This document shows, one piece after another, positions 1 to 10,237 of a stretch of 64,000 nucleotides of DNA. Below the pieces are notes generated by a model. That model saw nothing but the letters and a program-made list of their open reading frames with translations, had not been told where the DNA came from and did not search any database. This stretch comes from Saturnia japonica. Lineage: Eukaryota; Arthropoda; Insecta; Lepidoptera; Saturniidae. The stretch is taken from positions 3,438,930 to 3,502,929 of the forward strand of contig CM065325.1 of NCBI GenBank assembly GCA_033032175.1, read 5' to 3'. Positions within the stretch are counted from its first letter, which is position 1. The number at the start of each line of letters is the position of its first letter. A program made the translations under genes and the position numbers.

Positions 1-138
1 GAAAATCCTTTCTTATTGGATGGATGCCTATGTCATACAAAGAACACACCCTCCAAGTTTCAGGTCTCTAGGATCAGCGGTTTAGGCTGTGCGTTGAACC
101 GTCAGTCAGTCATTCAGGACAAAGCATTTTATATGTAT

Positions 139-358
139 AGATGTGAATAGTTTGTAATATGTTTGAACAAAGACGGCTGAACAGATGTGAATAGTTTGTA
201 ATATGTTTGAACAAAGACGGCTGAACAGATGTGAATAGTTTGTAATATGTTTGAACAAAGACGGCTGAACAGATGTGAATAGTTTGTAATATGTTTGAAC
301 AAAGACGGCTGAACAGATGTGAATAGTTTGTAATATGTTTGAACAAAGACGGCTGAAC
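139..358. repeat. Tandem repeat, 44 bp x 5 perfect copies
   Basis: Five identical 44-bp units begin at 139, 183, 227, 271 and 315, and a partial sixth starts at 359. Each unit contains AGATGTGAATAGTTTGTAAT followed by ATGTTTGAACAAAGACGGCT. On the minus strand the unit reads GTTCAGCCGTCTTTGTTCAA, which is the LINE-tail phrase 'GTTCAGCCGTTTTTGCGTG' seen elsewhere in the window. So this is a local amplification of part of a LINE tail. Because 44 is not a multiple of 3, the minus strand stays open in all three frames; these open frames are not genes. Confidence 0.95.
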
Positions 359-507
359 AGATTTGGATGATTTTTGGCACACAGATAGTAAATAACCTGG
401 ATTAACACAGGATATTTTTTCCCATATATGATATAACTTAACGATTGTTATCAATTTATGTTATTTTCCGATATCCATGCGAACGAAGTCGCAGGTACAG
501 CTAGTTT
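359..507 (-). repeat. LINE 3'-tail fragment (CTAGCTGTACC type)
   Basis: Read on the minus strand it begins AAACTAGCTGTACCTGCGAC and runs to CTATCTGTGTGCCAAAAATC then ATCCAAATCTGTTCAGCCGT, where it joins the 44-bp tandem array. I recognise this as a very common lepidopteran dispersed tail. Related copies lie at about 5443, 28633, 40560, 60725 and 63966. It has no coding capacity. Confidence 0.7.
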
Positions 508-1489
508 AAATTTTTTAAACACAATTTGGTAAGTGTGAAAAAAATATTTAATTATCAATTTTTAAAACCTAACTAAAAAGAGAACTTGTAATAGAAGCTA
601 TAGGGTACAACAATATATTCCATTTTCTTGTTAGATACTTATTAAAACCTAATTTCGAAACGTGAGTTTTAAGCCTCTTTTAGCATTCCTTTTAAAATAC
701 CGTGGCGTTTGACGTTACTTAGGACATGTTCCAGTAAAAACTGGGTCTAGCCACATCGTCCTCGCCATCAATAGAACCCACTTGACCCACTAAACTAGGG
801 ACATTCATATCATTTCTCGTTTATACCAAAGAGCCGCCTCAAAGGTTTGCTTTATAAAAATTTCATGAAATGCCTAGGAGAGACGGCGCGCATCTTTTTT
901 AAATCGCTTCAATGTTGACACCCCTTCAATTGGAATAAGATACAAAAATTTCACATTCACTAAATTATATTCAACTTTGGTGAAAATGTTTAAAGTCGAA
1001 ATTAGTTTGAAGTGCTCAATATTCTTGGCAGTTTTATTGTAATTATGATGTATCGCTAGAATGAAAAGCGAGTTGCATTTGACGCTCTTTTGACGCGAAA
1101 CCGTGATGCAATCGTTCTAGCCGAGATAATTGCGGATGGAACCCAACGGCCGCATAATTTTATAATGTACTGTAATATTTTCAACAGACATTCTGCTTTA
1201 AAGAAAACTGAATCTACATTTTCTTTTTTTCCTAATATTAATTTAAATTACTTCTTGCATTCTTAAAATGCGTGAAATTAACATAATTTCAAATGAGAAA
1301 TTTAACCATCCTAATGTACAATTAAGTATGTACAAAGGTTAGTATTTTTATATTTTATTCCAATATACTTACTACCTTTGTCTATTAATATTGTACGTGG
1401 AATATCAATTGTACAAACATGTACAATTTTTTTTCAAATTCCCGTACATTCACTCATCTGAATTGGTAACGCTATCGACTGACGGTGAA
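508..1489. other. AT-rich intergenic DNA, nothing recognised
   Basis: I see no open frame with a recognisable product, no RNA gene and no element ends in this stretch. The sequence is AT-rich with short homopolymer runs. Confidence 0.5.
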
Positions 1490-1684
1490 GGAAAACACCA
1501 TGAGGGAATCTGAACGCTTGAGGAATGTTTTTTCAGTACTAATGTATGTGGGAAAATACAGAATACCTATAGGATTTATAGGCGTTTAATAATTCCGCAA
1601 TACCGAAAAAATCGTCGTTGTATACCGGTGTTCGGACCTGGACATTGAAATGATGCCGGTCTAAACCACTCAGCCACTACGTCA
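1490..1684 (-). mobile_element. Degenerate tRNA-derived SINE
   Basis: Read on the minus strand, a Pol III A-box-like TGGCTGAGTGG (plus 1666-1676) is followed by a B-box-like GGTCCGAACACC (plus 1627-1638). The body then carries CATGGTGTTTTCCTTCACCG (plus about 1480-1502). The same body phrase occurs in the SINE copies at 6.5 and 27.3 kb. The copy is old; its ends are approximate. Confidence 0.55.
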
Positions 1685-1949
1685 TTATAAGCTGGTATTA
1701 TTATAATTTATTATTAATATACTTAAACTAATGTCATAAAATATATTAGGGATGGAACACAGAGATCTAAGAGAACATTGTACAATTGTTTATTAGAAGA
1801 TATAATTTAGGTAAAGAGGTTTGAGATGATATTCTTAAGCATCATATAACTCTACGAACTAAGAATCTAAGTGTGACTTGCACCAAAAAAGTTAAATTCA
1901 GTTTTAAGCTGTGTCAAAACGCTTCTTCGACATTCATTAATCTTTTCAT

Positions 1950-2670
1950 GCATGCTCGTCGGTTTAGAGTACTCTTGGCCTTACGTTTTTTCAGAATGTC
2001 TCCGATTTGATAGATAAATGTTCGTCTAGGCTGTAGGCCTTCCTCTTCCAACGATTCCTTTCACACTTCCATCATAAATTTGTTTAGTCATTCTTCTTTC
2101 ATTCATCTTCTCAACATGCCCAAACTATCTAAGCATCCCTTTCTCAATCCGTGTGACTATACCTTCTTTCACACCACAAAGCTCTCTTATCACACAGTTT
2201 CACTCCTAACATACCTCTTAGCGCTCTCATTTCTACAGCATTTATTTTACTTTCATGATTGTTCTGCCACACCCAGCTTTCACTTCCGTACATGATTGTT
2301 GGAACAAACACTCCTCTATGCACAGCCAAACAAGCTTTCATAGAAATCCTCTGGCTGCTCATAAAAGAGTGTAACGCCCCATTCACCATATTACCGGCAT
2401 TTACTCTCCTTTCTATATCACTCTCCCGCTTTCCATCCCTGGTAAACATCGATCCCAAGTATACAAACTCACTTACTTGCTCCAGTTCATCCTCATCAAT
2501 CCGGACACATACTTCTGTCATGTTTTCTCCCTTTTCAAACACCAAAACTTTCGTCTTCTTTGCATTTACTTTCATTCCCTTTCTTTCCAAAGCCTCATTC
2601 ATAATAGTCACCATCGCTTGCAAGCCCTTAGCCGACGATGCAAGTAAAACTTGATCATCAGCGGTTCAAG
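1950..2670 (-). pseudogene. Reverse transcriptase C-terminal fragment of a LINE
   Basis: Reading starts at the remains of the catalytic box (ADDQVLLASSAKGLQAMV, about 2660-2610) and continues through an open stretch to 2144. That stretch includes FVYLGSMFTRDGKRESDIER and MYGSESWVWQNN, the typical thumb and connection motifs of RTE/jockey-type reverse transcriptases. Downstream (to about 1950), in broken frames, is GRGRPTA, part of the usual C-terminal end. It is 5'-truncated at the ADD box and carries stops, so it is dead. It is not the same family as the RTE copies at 29 and 63 kb. Confidence 0.75.
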
Positions 2671-4068
2671 CCGCCCTAAATACCCTTGAAATTAAATTCT
2701 AATTTCCTATCAGAAACAAAACACGGAACAAATGATATAGGTATCCCTTTGAAAACATTAACAGTAAATAACTTACAAACTAAACATTGTAAGCCGTGTT
2801 TGTGCTTCCGTAAATATTAGTAAATAATTTGTACTGTTTACACAAATACTGTGTTGACTTACCATTATATTGTGTGCTTTTAGAAGTACCATGCAGTAGA
2901 TTAAACTGTAACGTTAAGAACACATCGTTACTGTGACTGTCATAAAAATTGTCATGCTAAGAGTATGTAGCTATAGGCGACGCATTATGAACTGAGGCTT
3001 CAGGTCTTAAATCATATTTATCTGTTTGTCTCGCTCGCACTTACAGGTCTTATGGAGAGGTATAGTGATGTGCGTAAGAATTGTAGAGGTGCATATCGAT
3101 AACGGGATAGGTACGATCGATATGCTAAATTATGTTATGTATTAAATAGGAATAATTTTTCGCTGTCTGAAAAAAAAAAAAAAAAATTTGTAAGATAAAA
3201 TGTTTGTTTCGAACACAACACGAAAACAGGAACACGTTGTGAATTACAGCCCGAGCTTGAGCGTTGATGTCACCACTTAATTTCTTCAAAACCACGTTAG
3301 AAAATAAATTCTCCATTGTGCGTATTGCGTAACGAAGCGTAAGTAATGTAATCAGTGTCATAACAAAAAATTTTATATTTATAAAAAAAACAACAACCCT
3401 TACTCTTAACGACCAATCATTAGTCAGAGTGCTAATGAAGGTCACGATGACGCATCGGCCCCGCGTGCGCATGTAGCTAAGTATCGATAACGGGTTGTAT
3501 TGCGTGCACATTCCTACTGTCAGTGACATTTATTGCCCGACGACTCAGTTAAAATGCATCGAAAGCAATAGTAATTTCTCTAGACAGTCTAGACCATAGA
3601 TTAATGACTGTTTTCCGCTGGCGCTACAACAACCAAACCAATAATTAATCTATTTAGTAGACATTATTTTTATTCACAATTAGTACGTATGTTTATTTTA
3701 TTTTGTAAAATATTGTTGTTCTTAAATTGAATTATCTATATCAATAAAATTAAGAAGACTATGTTTACATCTAACAGCAGTGGTTTCTGAGCTCATGTTT
3801 CTATAAGGTAACCTTTCAAATTAAGGTATAAATAAACCTCCTGGATGCTCATTCCACAAAAAGATGTGCTTTTTATCTACTTAGTAAGTATATCCTTCCG
3901 GAACGCATTTTAAGCGAAAGGTCAAGAAAGAAACATCTATTCAATTGATATTAAATAGTAGCCTACAAACGACTACTTAAAAATAAAAAATATTCTTATA
4001 TACCCACGTAAGAAGTAGTTAGTACCTATGAGTTGGCAACCACTACTCCCACACCGCTTATGATATTC
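2671..4068. other. Intergenic DNA with one unassigned minus-strand ORF
   Basis: Mostly AT-rich sequence without recognisable genes. A minus-strand frame at 3125-3529 is open for 134 codons. Its internal ATG near 3318 starts MENLFSNVVLKKLSGDINAQ, and it runs into a T-run followed by CAG (a splice-acceptor look-alike). Two ATCGATAACGGG motifs lie at about 3096 and 3483. I cannot tell whether this is a fragment of an old element or chance. Confidence 0.4.
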
Positions 4069-4070
4069 TA

Positions 4071-5355
4071 CAGGTGGGCCAGAAAGATTTGCGAATTTAA
4101 AAAAAAACTAAATAAAATACACATACACATCTTTATTTCAATTAAAATGGGCATCTGAGAAATTTATTTCGTAAAAATTACATCATTCAGGTGTGCACCA
4201 TCCCGCTGCAAACATTCATCTGAACCTCAAATTGGTGAAAACTCGTTGACACATTGTACGAGGAATGGATGCCATTTTTTTCTCGGATAGTTATCTTCAA
4301 CTGGTTAATCGTGGCTGGGTTATTGGAGTTGGCTCTATTTTTCAAAATGAAAAAGTTCTGTGGCGTTAGATCCGGGCTTCTAGGCAGCCATGCAATGTCA
4401 CCTCGGCGCGATATCAGTTTCCCAGCAAACATCTCATTTACGGCCGCCAACGAAGTATTAGATGTATGGCATGTCGCACCATCTTGTTGAAACCACGTCG
4501 CACGATTATAGTCATCAAATTGTTGCAGTTGCGGAAAGAAAAATTCCCTTAACATGACTATGTATCGGTCGAAATTTACAGTGACCGTTTGTCTTTGTTA
4601 ATTTTCAAAGAAATAGGGTCCGATAATTCCGTGTGCTGATATGGCCGCCCAAACGGTTACTTTCGACGAATTCAGAGTCTTTTGATGTTTTGCACGTGGG
4701 TTCTCTGCAGCCCAGTAACGGCAATTCTGTTTATTGACATGCTCATTTAAGTGAAAATGGGCTTCGTCGGAGAACAGAATATTGTTGAAACTCTGAAAGC
4801 GTTCCAACATTGTTTCAACAAAAGCTCGTCGTAAAATTGGGTCATTTGGCAGTAATTCCTGCACAAGTTGAATTTTATACGGGTGCATATTCAATTCTTT
4901 CAACAAAATTCGACGCAAAGATGTTCTGGGCACCACAAGTTCAGTTGATCGCTTGCGAGTCAATAGACCAGGATTACGTTGAACTGAAGTTCTAACTTGT
5001 TGTGTTGTGTCTTCCGTTCTTGTTGACCTTGGGCGTCCCGCAAGCTTTTGTTTGAGACTCGAACCAGTAGCTTCGAACTTTCTGACCCACGATCGAATCA
5101 CACTTTCCTTCGGACACTTATTTACGTCATGTAATCTAAACTCACGCCGAAATAAACGTCGAAAAATAGCGCACGAATCGCCATTTTTATAATACTGTTT
5201 AACGCAGAATGCACGCTGCGCTCCGGTGAAGCGATCCATCGCGACTAAATTTCCGTGAACCGAGCTTCTCATCCCCATCACTCGCGCAGCCCCCACTCAT
5301 AAGGTTCAAACGCAAGAGTGTTTTTTAAAATCGTACGCCTTATTGTCCCACCCTG
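4071..5355 (-). mobile_element. Mariner-type DNA transposon with TIRs and TA duplication
   Basis: The left end CAGGTGGGCCAGAAAGATTT (4071 on) matches the reverse complement of the right end, CAGGGTGGGACAATAAGGCG (ending 5355). Both arms close on TTTAAAAAA, giving imperfect terminal inverted repeats of about 34 bp. TA dinucleotides flank both ends (4069-4070 and 5356-5357), the duplication expected for the IS630-Tc1-mariner superfamily. Length is 1285 bp with one transposase reading frame on the minus strand. The element is complete apart from point damage. Confidence 0.92.
4187..5296 (-). pseudogene. Mariner-type transposase, one in-frame stop
   Basis: This would be a cut-and-paste transposase of the IS630-Tc1-mariner superfamily. 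The N-terminal part has a helix-turn-helix region (RFTGAQRAFCVKQYYKNGDS, DUF4817-like) followed by SVIRSWVRKFEATGS and the GRPRS motif. Catalytic acidic residues are visible: D in NILFSDEAHFHLNEH, D in WFQQDGATCHT, and D in LPRSPDLTPQNFF, with 36 residues between the second and third. A TAA at 4598-4600 ends the first open part (232 codons). The second open part (122 codons from 4555) lies in the same frame, so only one nonsense change separates them. The full frame is about 369 codons, the usual family size. The start at 5296 is the first ATG inside the element. Confidence 0.9.
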
Positions 5356-5357
5356 TA

Positions 5358-6472
5358 CTTTTGTAGATAAGTAGAACGTAGTTTATAATAGGTTAGAATT
5401 AGATACGAACAATGTAACGACGAGCGCAGCATTCTGTACTCCACTTGAACGCAGCCTTGGGCACAGCTAGTTATAAATAAGCATTATTTTAATTTGATTA
5501 AATTTTTAATAGAAATGAAAATATTGTTTATTTACAACATTAAATTATTTTTACAAAATAAAAAAAGTTAGTTGAATAAATTTATGTACATAACATTGAT
5601 GCATGCGCGACTCTCAGTTTACCTTAAATACACATCTTTGTTATTATTGAAGGATAGGTTATGATTATTTTCGCACCCTGATGCAGAGTATACCTATTAC
5701 TGTTGTTAGTACAATTCGGGCAGCGTGAAGAGAGTGCGTATGAGGGCTCACATTGGTTTCAATCTTATTTTAAAAAAAAAACAGGCATTAATAAAAAAAT
5801 ATCACATTTACCTTTAGGTCATAACTTTTTTAAAAACCTAATACATTTTTAAACAACTTGTACTTTTCTGTAAAAACTTGTAATGCGTAGAAAACTTTAA
5901 ATTAGATTTAAATTTAATTAAATAAATATTACACCAAAGAGTACGTACCTACCTGACGTTCCATTAATCAATAGTCCTTGCGCTTCAGCTCAAGCTGTCC
6001 TATTACTTGGATAATAAACTCAAGGTTTTTTCACAACACATAATAACAAGCAATAAATAATTTCCGATGATGTTGCAGCGGCTTTCAAAACTTTCGGAAT
6101 TGGTACCTACGAACAGAGAGCGCACCGCTTTGCTTAAAAATGTACGAGCAAAGTACTTTTTTATTTTTCTGTTATTCTCTGAATGAATGAAGAATGATTT
6201 TTAAGATTTTTTTAAAAATGCAACCGTCATCCTTGCCGGCTTTCTGCATAAAGTAATTACTGAAGATTTACAATAGGTGCACACCCTGCTTTAGTGGAAT
6301 GCTTTATTGAAATTTGTATTGAAAAATTTTCGTAGCAGAAATTTTTAGTTAAAAATAGACACGTGACTAATGACTAAACTAAATTAATATATTTACGCGT
6401 TACATGAATAACATCAAACTTTTACACTTTTGATAGCTAATTCCATTTCTTTTTTTAAATTCTTATAGGATT
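5358..6472. other. AT-rich intergenic DNA with a short LINE-tail remnant
   Basis: The stretch 5443-5473 contains GGGCACAGCTAGTTATAA, the minus-strand end of the CTAGCTGTGCCC tail family. Nothing else is recognised; no ORF above chance. Confidence 0.5.
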
Positions 6473-6745
6473 AGCGTTATGGCCACAATCTCATCTGATC
6501 TTAAGTGACGACGTGGCCCAAGATGGTAGCACGCTAAGCCTATCGGAAGAATAGCTCTTAATGCAGTTGCCGGATTACAACCTATAGATGCTTGGTGACA
6601 GATTTTCAACTTGAGGATGGTAGCTAGCCAGGTGGGCATTAGAATAATCCTTATCACCATGTTATGGTTTCATCACGATGTTTTCCTTCACCGAAAACTC
6701 AGGCTCATTGCAGGGATTTTAACTCACGTCGATCGATGCTACCAT
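6473..6745 (-). mobile_element. tRNA-derived SINE, degraded
   Basis: On the minus strand the head shows an A-box-like TGGCCCAATGGT (near 6745) and a decayed B box GAGTTAAAATCC. The body has CGGTGAAGGAAAACATCGTG (about 6675-6695), and the 3' tail ends GATCAGATGAGATTGTGGCC (near 6480-6500). The same tail is found at the end of a LINE fragment at 52.85 kb, suggesting LINE-dependent mobilisation. Confidence 0.65.
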
Positions 6746-7289
6746 TGGGCCATCATTACTTTAATGCATCTAGTCATTGTATATTTAATACATATTACTA
6801 GCGGTCGTCCAATGATCCAAATTCGACCAGGACCTTTTTAATCATAGACTATTTTCTGTTTGACATTTGTGGTATGAACCTAAACAATGAATATATCACT
6901 TGCTGTCACTTTTCATTGAGTGATAATGACAATATTCTGGGGGGTCTAAGTTCAGTAGCACTGGACGGGTTAGGATTCGGAGTATTAATTTATTTAATTT
7001 AATAAATTATTATTTATTTATTTGTAAAGTAATAATCTTATTTCTAAAAAATAGTCCCACAAAACCGTGTGATCGGTTTGACTGTGGGATCAAACGGAGT
7101 CTTATGTTGTATTTACACATTACAATATTATTTACTCATGGAACGCCACTATTACGTTGCATGCACCCGTGATTAGCTCAGAGTGGTTATCAAATTTAAT
7201 AATTTTTTTTAAAATAGCTTTGTCAGTTTTATGTCTAATTTCCGCCGGCAGACTGTGTTAAGTATGTATGGTAAACGTTTTTTTATAGT
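6746..7289. other. Intergenic DNA with an imperfect hairpin at 7055-7089
   Basis: The only structure I see is an inverted repeat: TCCCACA-AAACCG (7055-7067), loop TGTGAT, then CGGTTT (7074-7079), a 3-base bulge and TGTGGGA (7083-7089). It may be part of the 3' untranslated tail of a neighbouring LINE. No gene is visible. Confidence 0.5.
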
Positions 7290-8578
7290 TCTATTTTATT
7301 TTATTTTATTTTAATATTTTAAGAAAACTTACAGCTAAGTACTTATTTAAGTTACATGTATAAATTAATGAAGGCCATTTACAAGTTCTCACATATAATT
7401 ATGTACTTATATATAAAAAAAAAAAATAAAGTAGACGGAAGAACACAAAAATATTAACAAAAGAAATAAGAATTCAAAAGAGCTATCAACTTCTGCACAG
7501 TTGTATTAAATATATCAATGTCTAAATCACTAACTAATTTATTCATACTGCTGCTTACTCGAATGAAATAGGAATTTTGTCTGTAGGTAGTTCTAACTAT
7601 AGGACTATAAAGTATGTTAGGGTTTCTAAAAGATGCTGCCGGTACACGTAGGTTAATTTTGCTCAGTATCTCCGAACAGTCAACTAGGCCATTGAGTATA
7701 CACAAAAGATATGATACATCAGCTATTTCACTTCGTGTATACAGCGGGAGCATATGAAATTTTTTACAGCGCGATGTGTAATCTGGTACAATTATTTCAG
7801 ATTTAAACTGTAGGAAACGAAGAAACCGCTTTTGTATTTTCTCAATGCGTGTGATATATATATTATAATTGGGGTTCCAGACTTGAGATGCGTATTCAAG
7901 ATGGGTTCGAACAAAAGAACAATAAAGAATTTTAAAAGTTTTAACACATTTAAATTCATTGGATAATCGAAATACAAACCCTAATGCTTTAGAAGCTTTT
8001 TTGACAACATTATCAATATGCTTATCAAATATTAGTTTGGAGTCAAAAATAACACCTAAATCTCTAACAGCATTAACTCGTGATAATTTAGTATTTTTAA
8101 GAAAGTAATTGTGCAGAATCGGATTGAGTTTACGGGTATATGTTATAACTTGACATTTCGTGACATTTAAATCTAATTTATTGAGAGTACAATAATTTTG
8201 AAACTTATCTAAATCATATTGAATACGAACTACATCGGAAACAGTTTTAACAGGACATATAATTTTAAGGTCATCAGCGTAGAGAAGAATTTTGCAAGTG
8301 GTAAAACAGGATGGTATATCATTAATAAAAATGTTAAAGAGCAGAGGACCCAATAAAGATCCCTGAGGAACTCCTGAAGGAATCTGCATCGGCGAAGATG
8401 TATAGCCATTTAGAACTACAGTTTGGCATCTGTTCTTGACATAAGATGAAAACCACCTAAACAAATTACCCCGAATCCCTATATCTCTCAGTTTGCAAAG
8501 CAGGATTTCATGATCTATCCTGTCAAATGCTTTACTGAAATCAGTATAAATTACATCTACCTGGGCAGGCTCTGACAT
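7290..8578 (-). pseudogene. 5'-truncated LINE reverse transcriptase (LINE B)
   Basis: An open frame of 374 codons (7454-8578) starts directly inside the palm domain: IYTDFSKAFDRIDHEILL, then SGVPQGSLLGPLLFNIFIND, then LLYADDLKII (catalytic DD). After these come the thumb and C-terminal regions, to a stop at 7454. The endonuclease and the N-terminal half of the RT are missing, so this is a 5'-truncated insertion with no ability to move. The 3' end is probably the ATTTT/ATTTTA microsatellite at about 7290-7315. The frame itself has no stops, which suggests a fairly recent insertion. Clade is uncertain (jockey/CR1-like). Confidence 0.8.
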
Positions 8579-8586
8579 GTAGTAAG

Positions 8587-9605
8587 TTATGTAATCACTA
8601 GACAGGATAAGATTTGATCACCAAAGTAATTAGATACTTTAGGTACATTATATTTGCCGGCGGTCATAGATCGAGTACAATAACTATTAATAACACTGGA
8701 TAAGTTGTTATGCTCTTCACTGCCATGATGGTTTACAGCCAAAAGAAATTTATGTTTTAGACTAATTGGTAAAATCTTGCACATATTAAATAATTTTCTA
8801 TAATCACCTTTACAGTCAATTTTTGTTTTCTTACTTACTAGCAGTTTGAGGAACCTTATTTGTAAAGTTTCTAGTTTGTCTAGATTTGTTTTAGATGTTA
8901 AACCATAGCTGTCCAGTGCATAACTAAAAATAGAATCAACTAAAGACATATACAACAATCTTAACGTGCTAATGGGTACTTTAAAACTAAGATGATAAAA
9001 TTTACCTAATAATATTCTTAACTTACTACATAAATAATCTAAATGTTGGGACCAAGAAAAACATTCATCTATTTTTAAACCAAGGTAGGTTATACACTTA
9101 ACCTTTTCGATGGGTTTACAATTACAGTTGATTGAGTTTTTATGGGTACATGAAAATTCGTGAGTGTATAAGGGCGGATGTGAGTCTGAGGGACGCAAGT
9201 ACGGCGAGTGGATAATTAATAATTTAGTTTTGTCCGAATTCAATACAATGCCGTTATCATGAGACCATTTTACAACAGCGTCAATGTCATGCTGTACCAG
9301 CCTACAAGTTTTAACAATGTCAATTCCAGCAAGCAATGTGCACAAATCATCCGCGAACATGTATGCAGAGCAATACAGCAGTACACCACATAGGCTATTA
9401 ACATGCATCAGGTAGCAGAGTGGTCCACAGCCAGACCCCTGCGGAACACCACATCTCACATCCGTCCTATCACTAAATGAGTCACTCAATCTAACACGGT
9501 AGGAGCGTGACGTGAGGTAATCGCGGAACCATAGGTTAGTAACAGATATAGTAAATTTTAGCTTTCTGCACTCCGTCTCCATATAAACTTTAACCATGCC
9601 AAATC
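8587..9605 (-). pseudogene. LINE reverse transcriptase fragment (LINE A), split by the jockey insertion
   Basis: A 336-codon frame (8587-9597) holds FRDYLTSRSYRVRLSDSF, CGVPQGSGCGPLCYLMHV and YMFADDLCTLL (catalytic DD), followed by the C-terminal region to the stop at 8587. Upstream codons continue through 9605 and resume at 15604 beyond the jockey element, but meet a stop near 15620. So LINE A was already truncated or decayed before it was interrupted. It is a different family from LINE B, whose truncated 5' end abuts it a few bases away. Confidence 0.8.
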
Positions 9606-9618
9606 TCAGTCTTCCGTG
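9606..9618. repeat. 13-bp target-site duplication, left copy
   Basis: TCAGTCTTCCGTG occurs here and again at 15591-15603, directly outside the poly(A) tail of the jockey element. The match is exact. Confidence 0.95.
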
Positions 9619-10237
9619 AGGAGTTCCGATTTGGTCACTGTTGCGAACGGACGTGTCGCTCCGTTTTCAATTTTGACCATCACGTGACTTAATTGTTGCG
9701 ATCTTATATTTGGAATTTATTTCAAATATATTGTTGCAATTACGACGTAAACCAACTGGTGTCTAACGCTCGCGTGGTAAACCGCACTTTTCGGTGCGAC
9801 TTGCTTGTTTTTTTTTTGTAAATCCACGGTTTTGTGGTCACTTGCCGGATACCTGACGGTGCCAACGAAGGCAAGTGGGGCGTGACCCGAGCAGCCCGCT
9901 GGTTGTCTCCTTCAGAGGCAAACAGCCAGACTCGGACGGGCCTGGGAATCTAGGCCTTTGCGGTTATCGCATAGTCTTGCCCCAGGTGTCTCCTGCCAAA
10001 CCTTCCGATCCTGCACACTCCATCCCCGGGAACCTGTTTGGGCCTAGCCCGGTTTAATTACCGGTCTGCGTCCTTGGCCCCGGGCTTGTTAGGGCTCCTT
10101 AGGGTTGATAGGTCCTTCCTGTGTGTCATTGCACCTTGACAACAGGTCTCTTGCCGACTCCGATAGTCTTTTAATTTTTTTGGCGCACCCCCCTGCCCCT
10201 AAGGCAGGGAGGCCTTTAAATTTAAAATTAAATAAAA
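9619..10237 (+). promoter_or_regulatory. 5' untranslated leader of the jockey element
   Basis: This 619-base leader precedes ORF1 and would contain the internal Pol II promoter known for jockey-type elements. I see no TATA box at its start. It ends in a short A/T-rich stretch (AAATTTAAAATTAAATAAAA) directly before the ORF1 ATG. Confidence 0.6.

Noticed and set aside
106..454. Three overlapping minus-strand frames of 83-114 codons
   Set aside because: They read through the 44-bp tandem repeat in its three phases and encode the same repeating peptide; a repeat artefact.
3125..3529. 134-codon minus-strand frame as a gene
   Set aside because: No recognisable domain, and it runs through a 15-base T tract; kept only as an open note in the intergenic entry.
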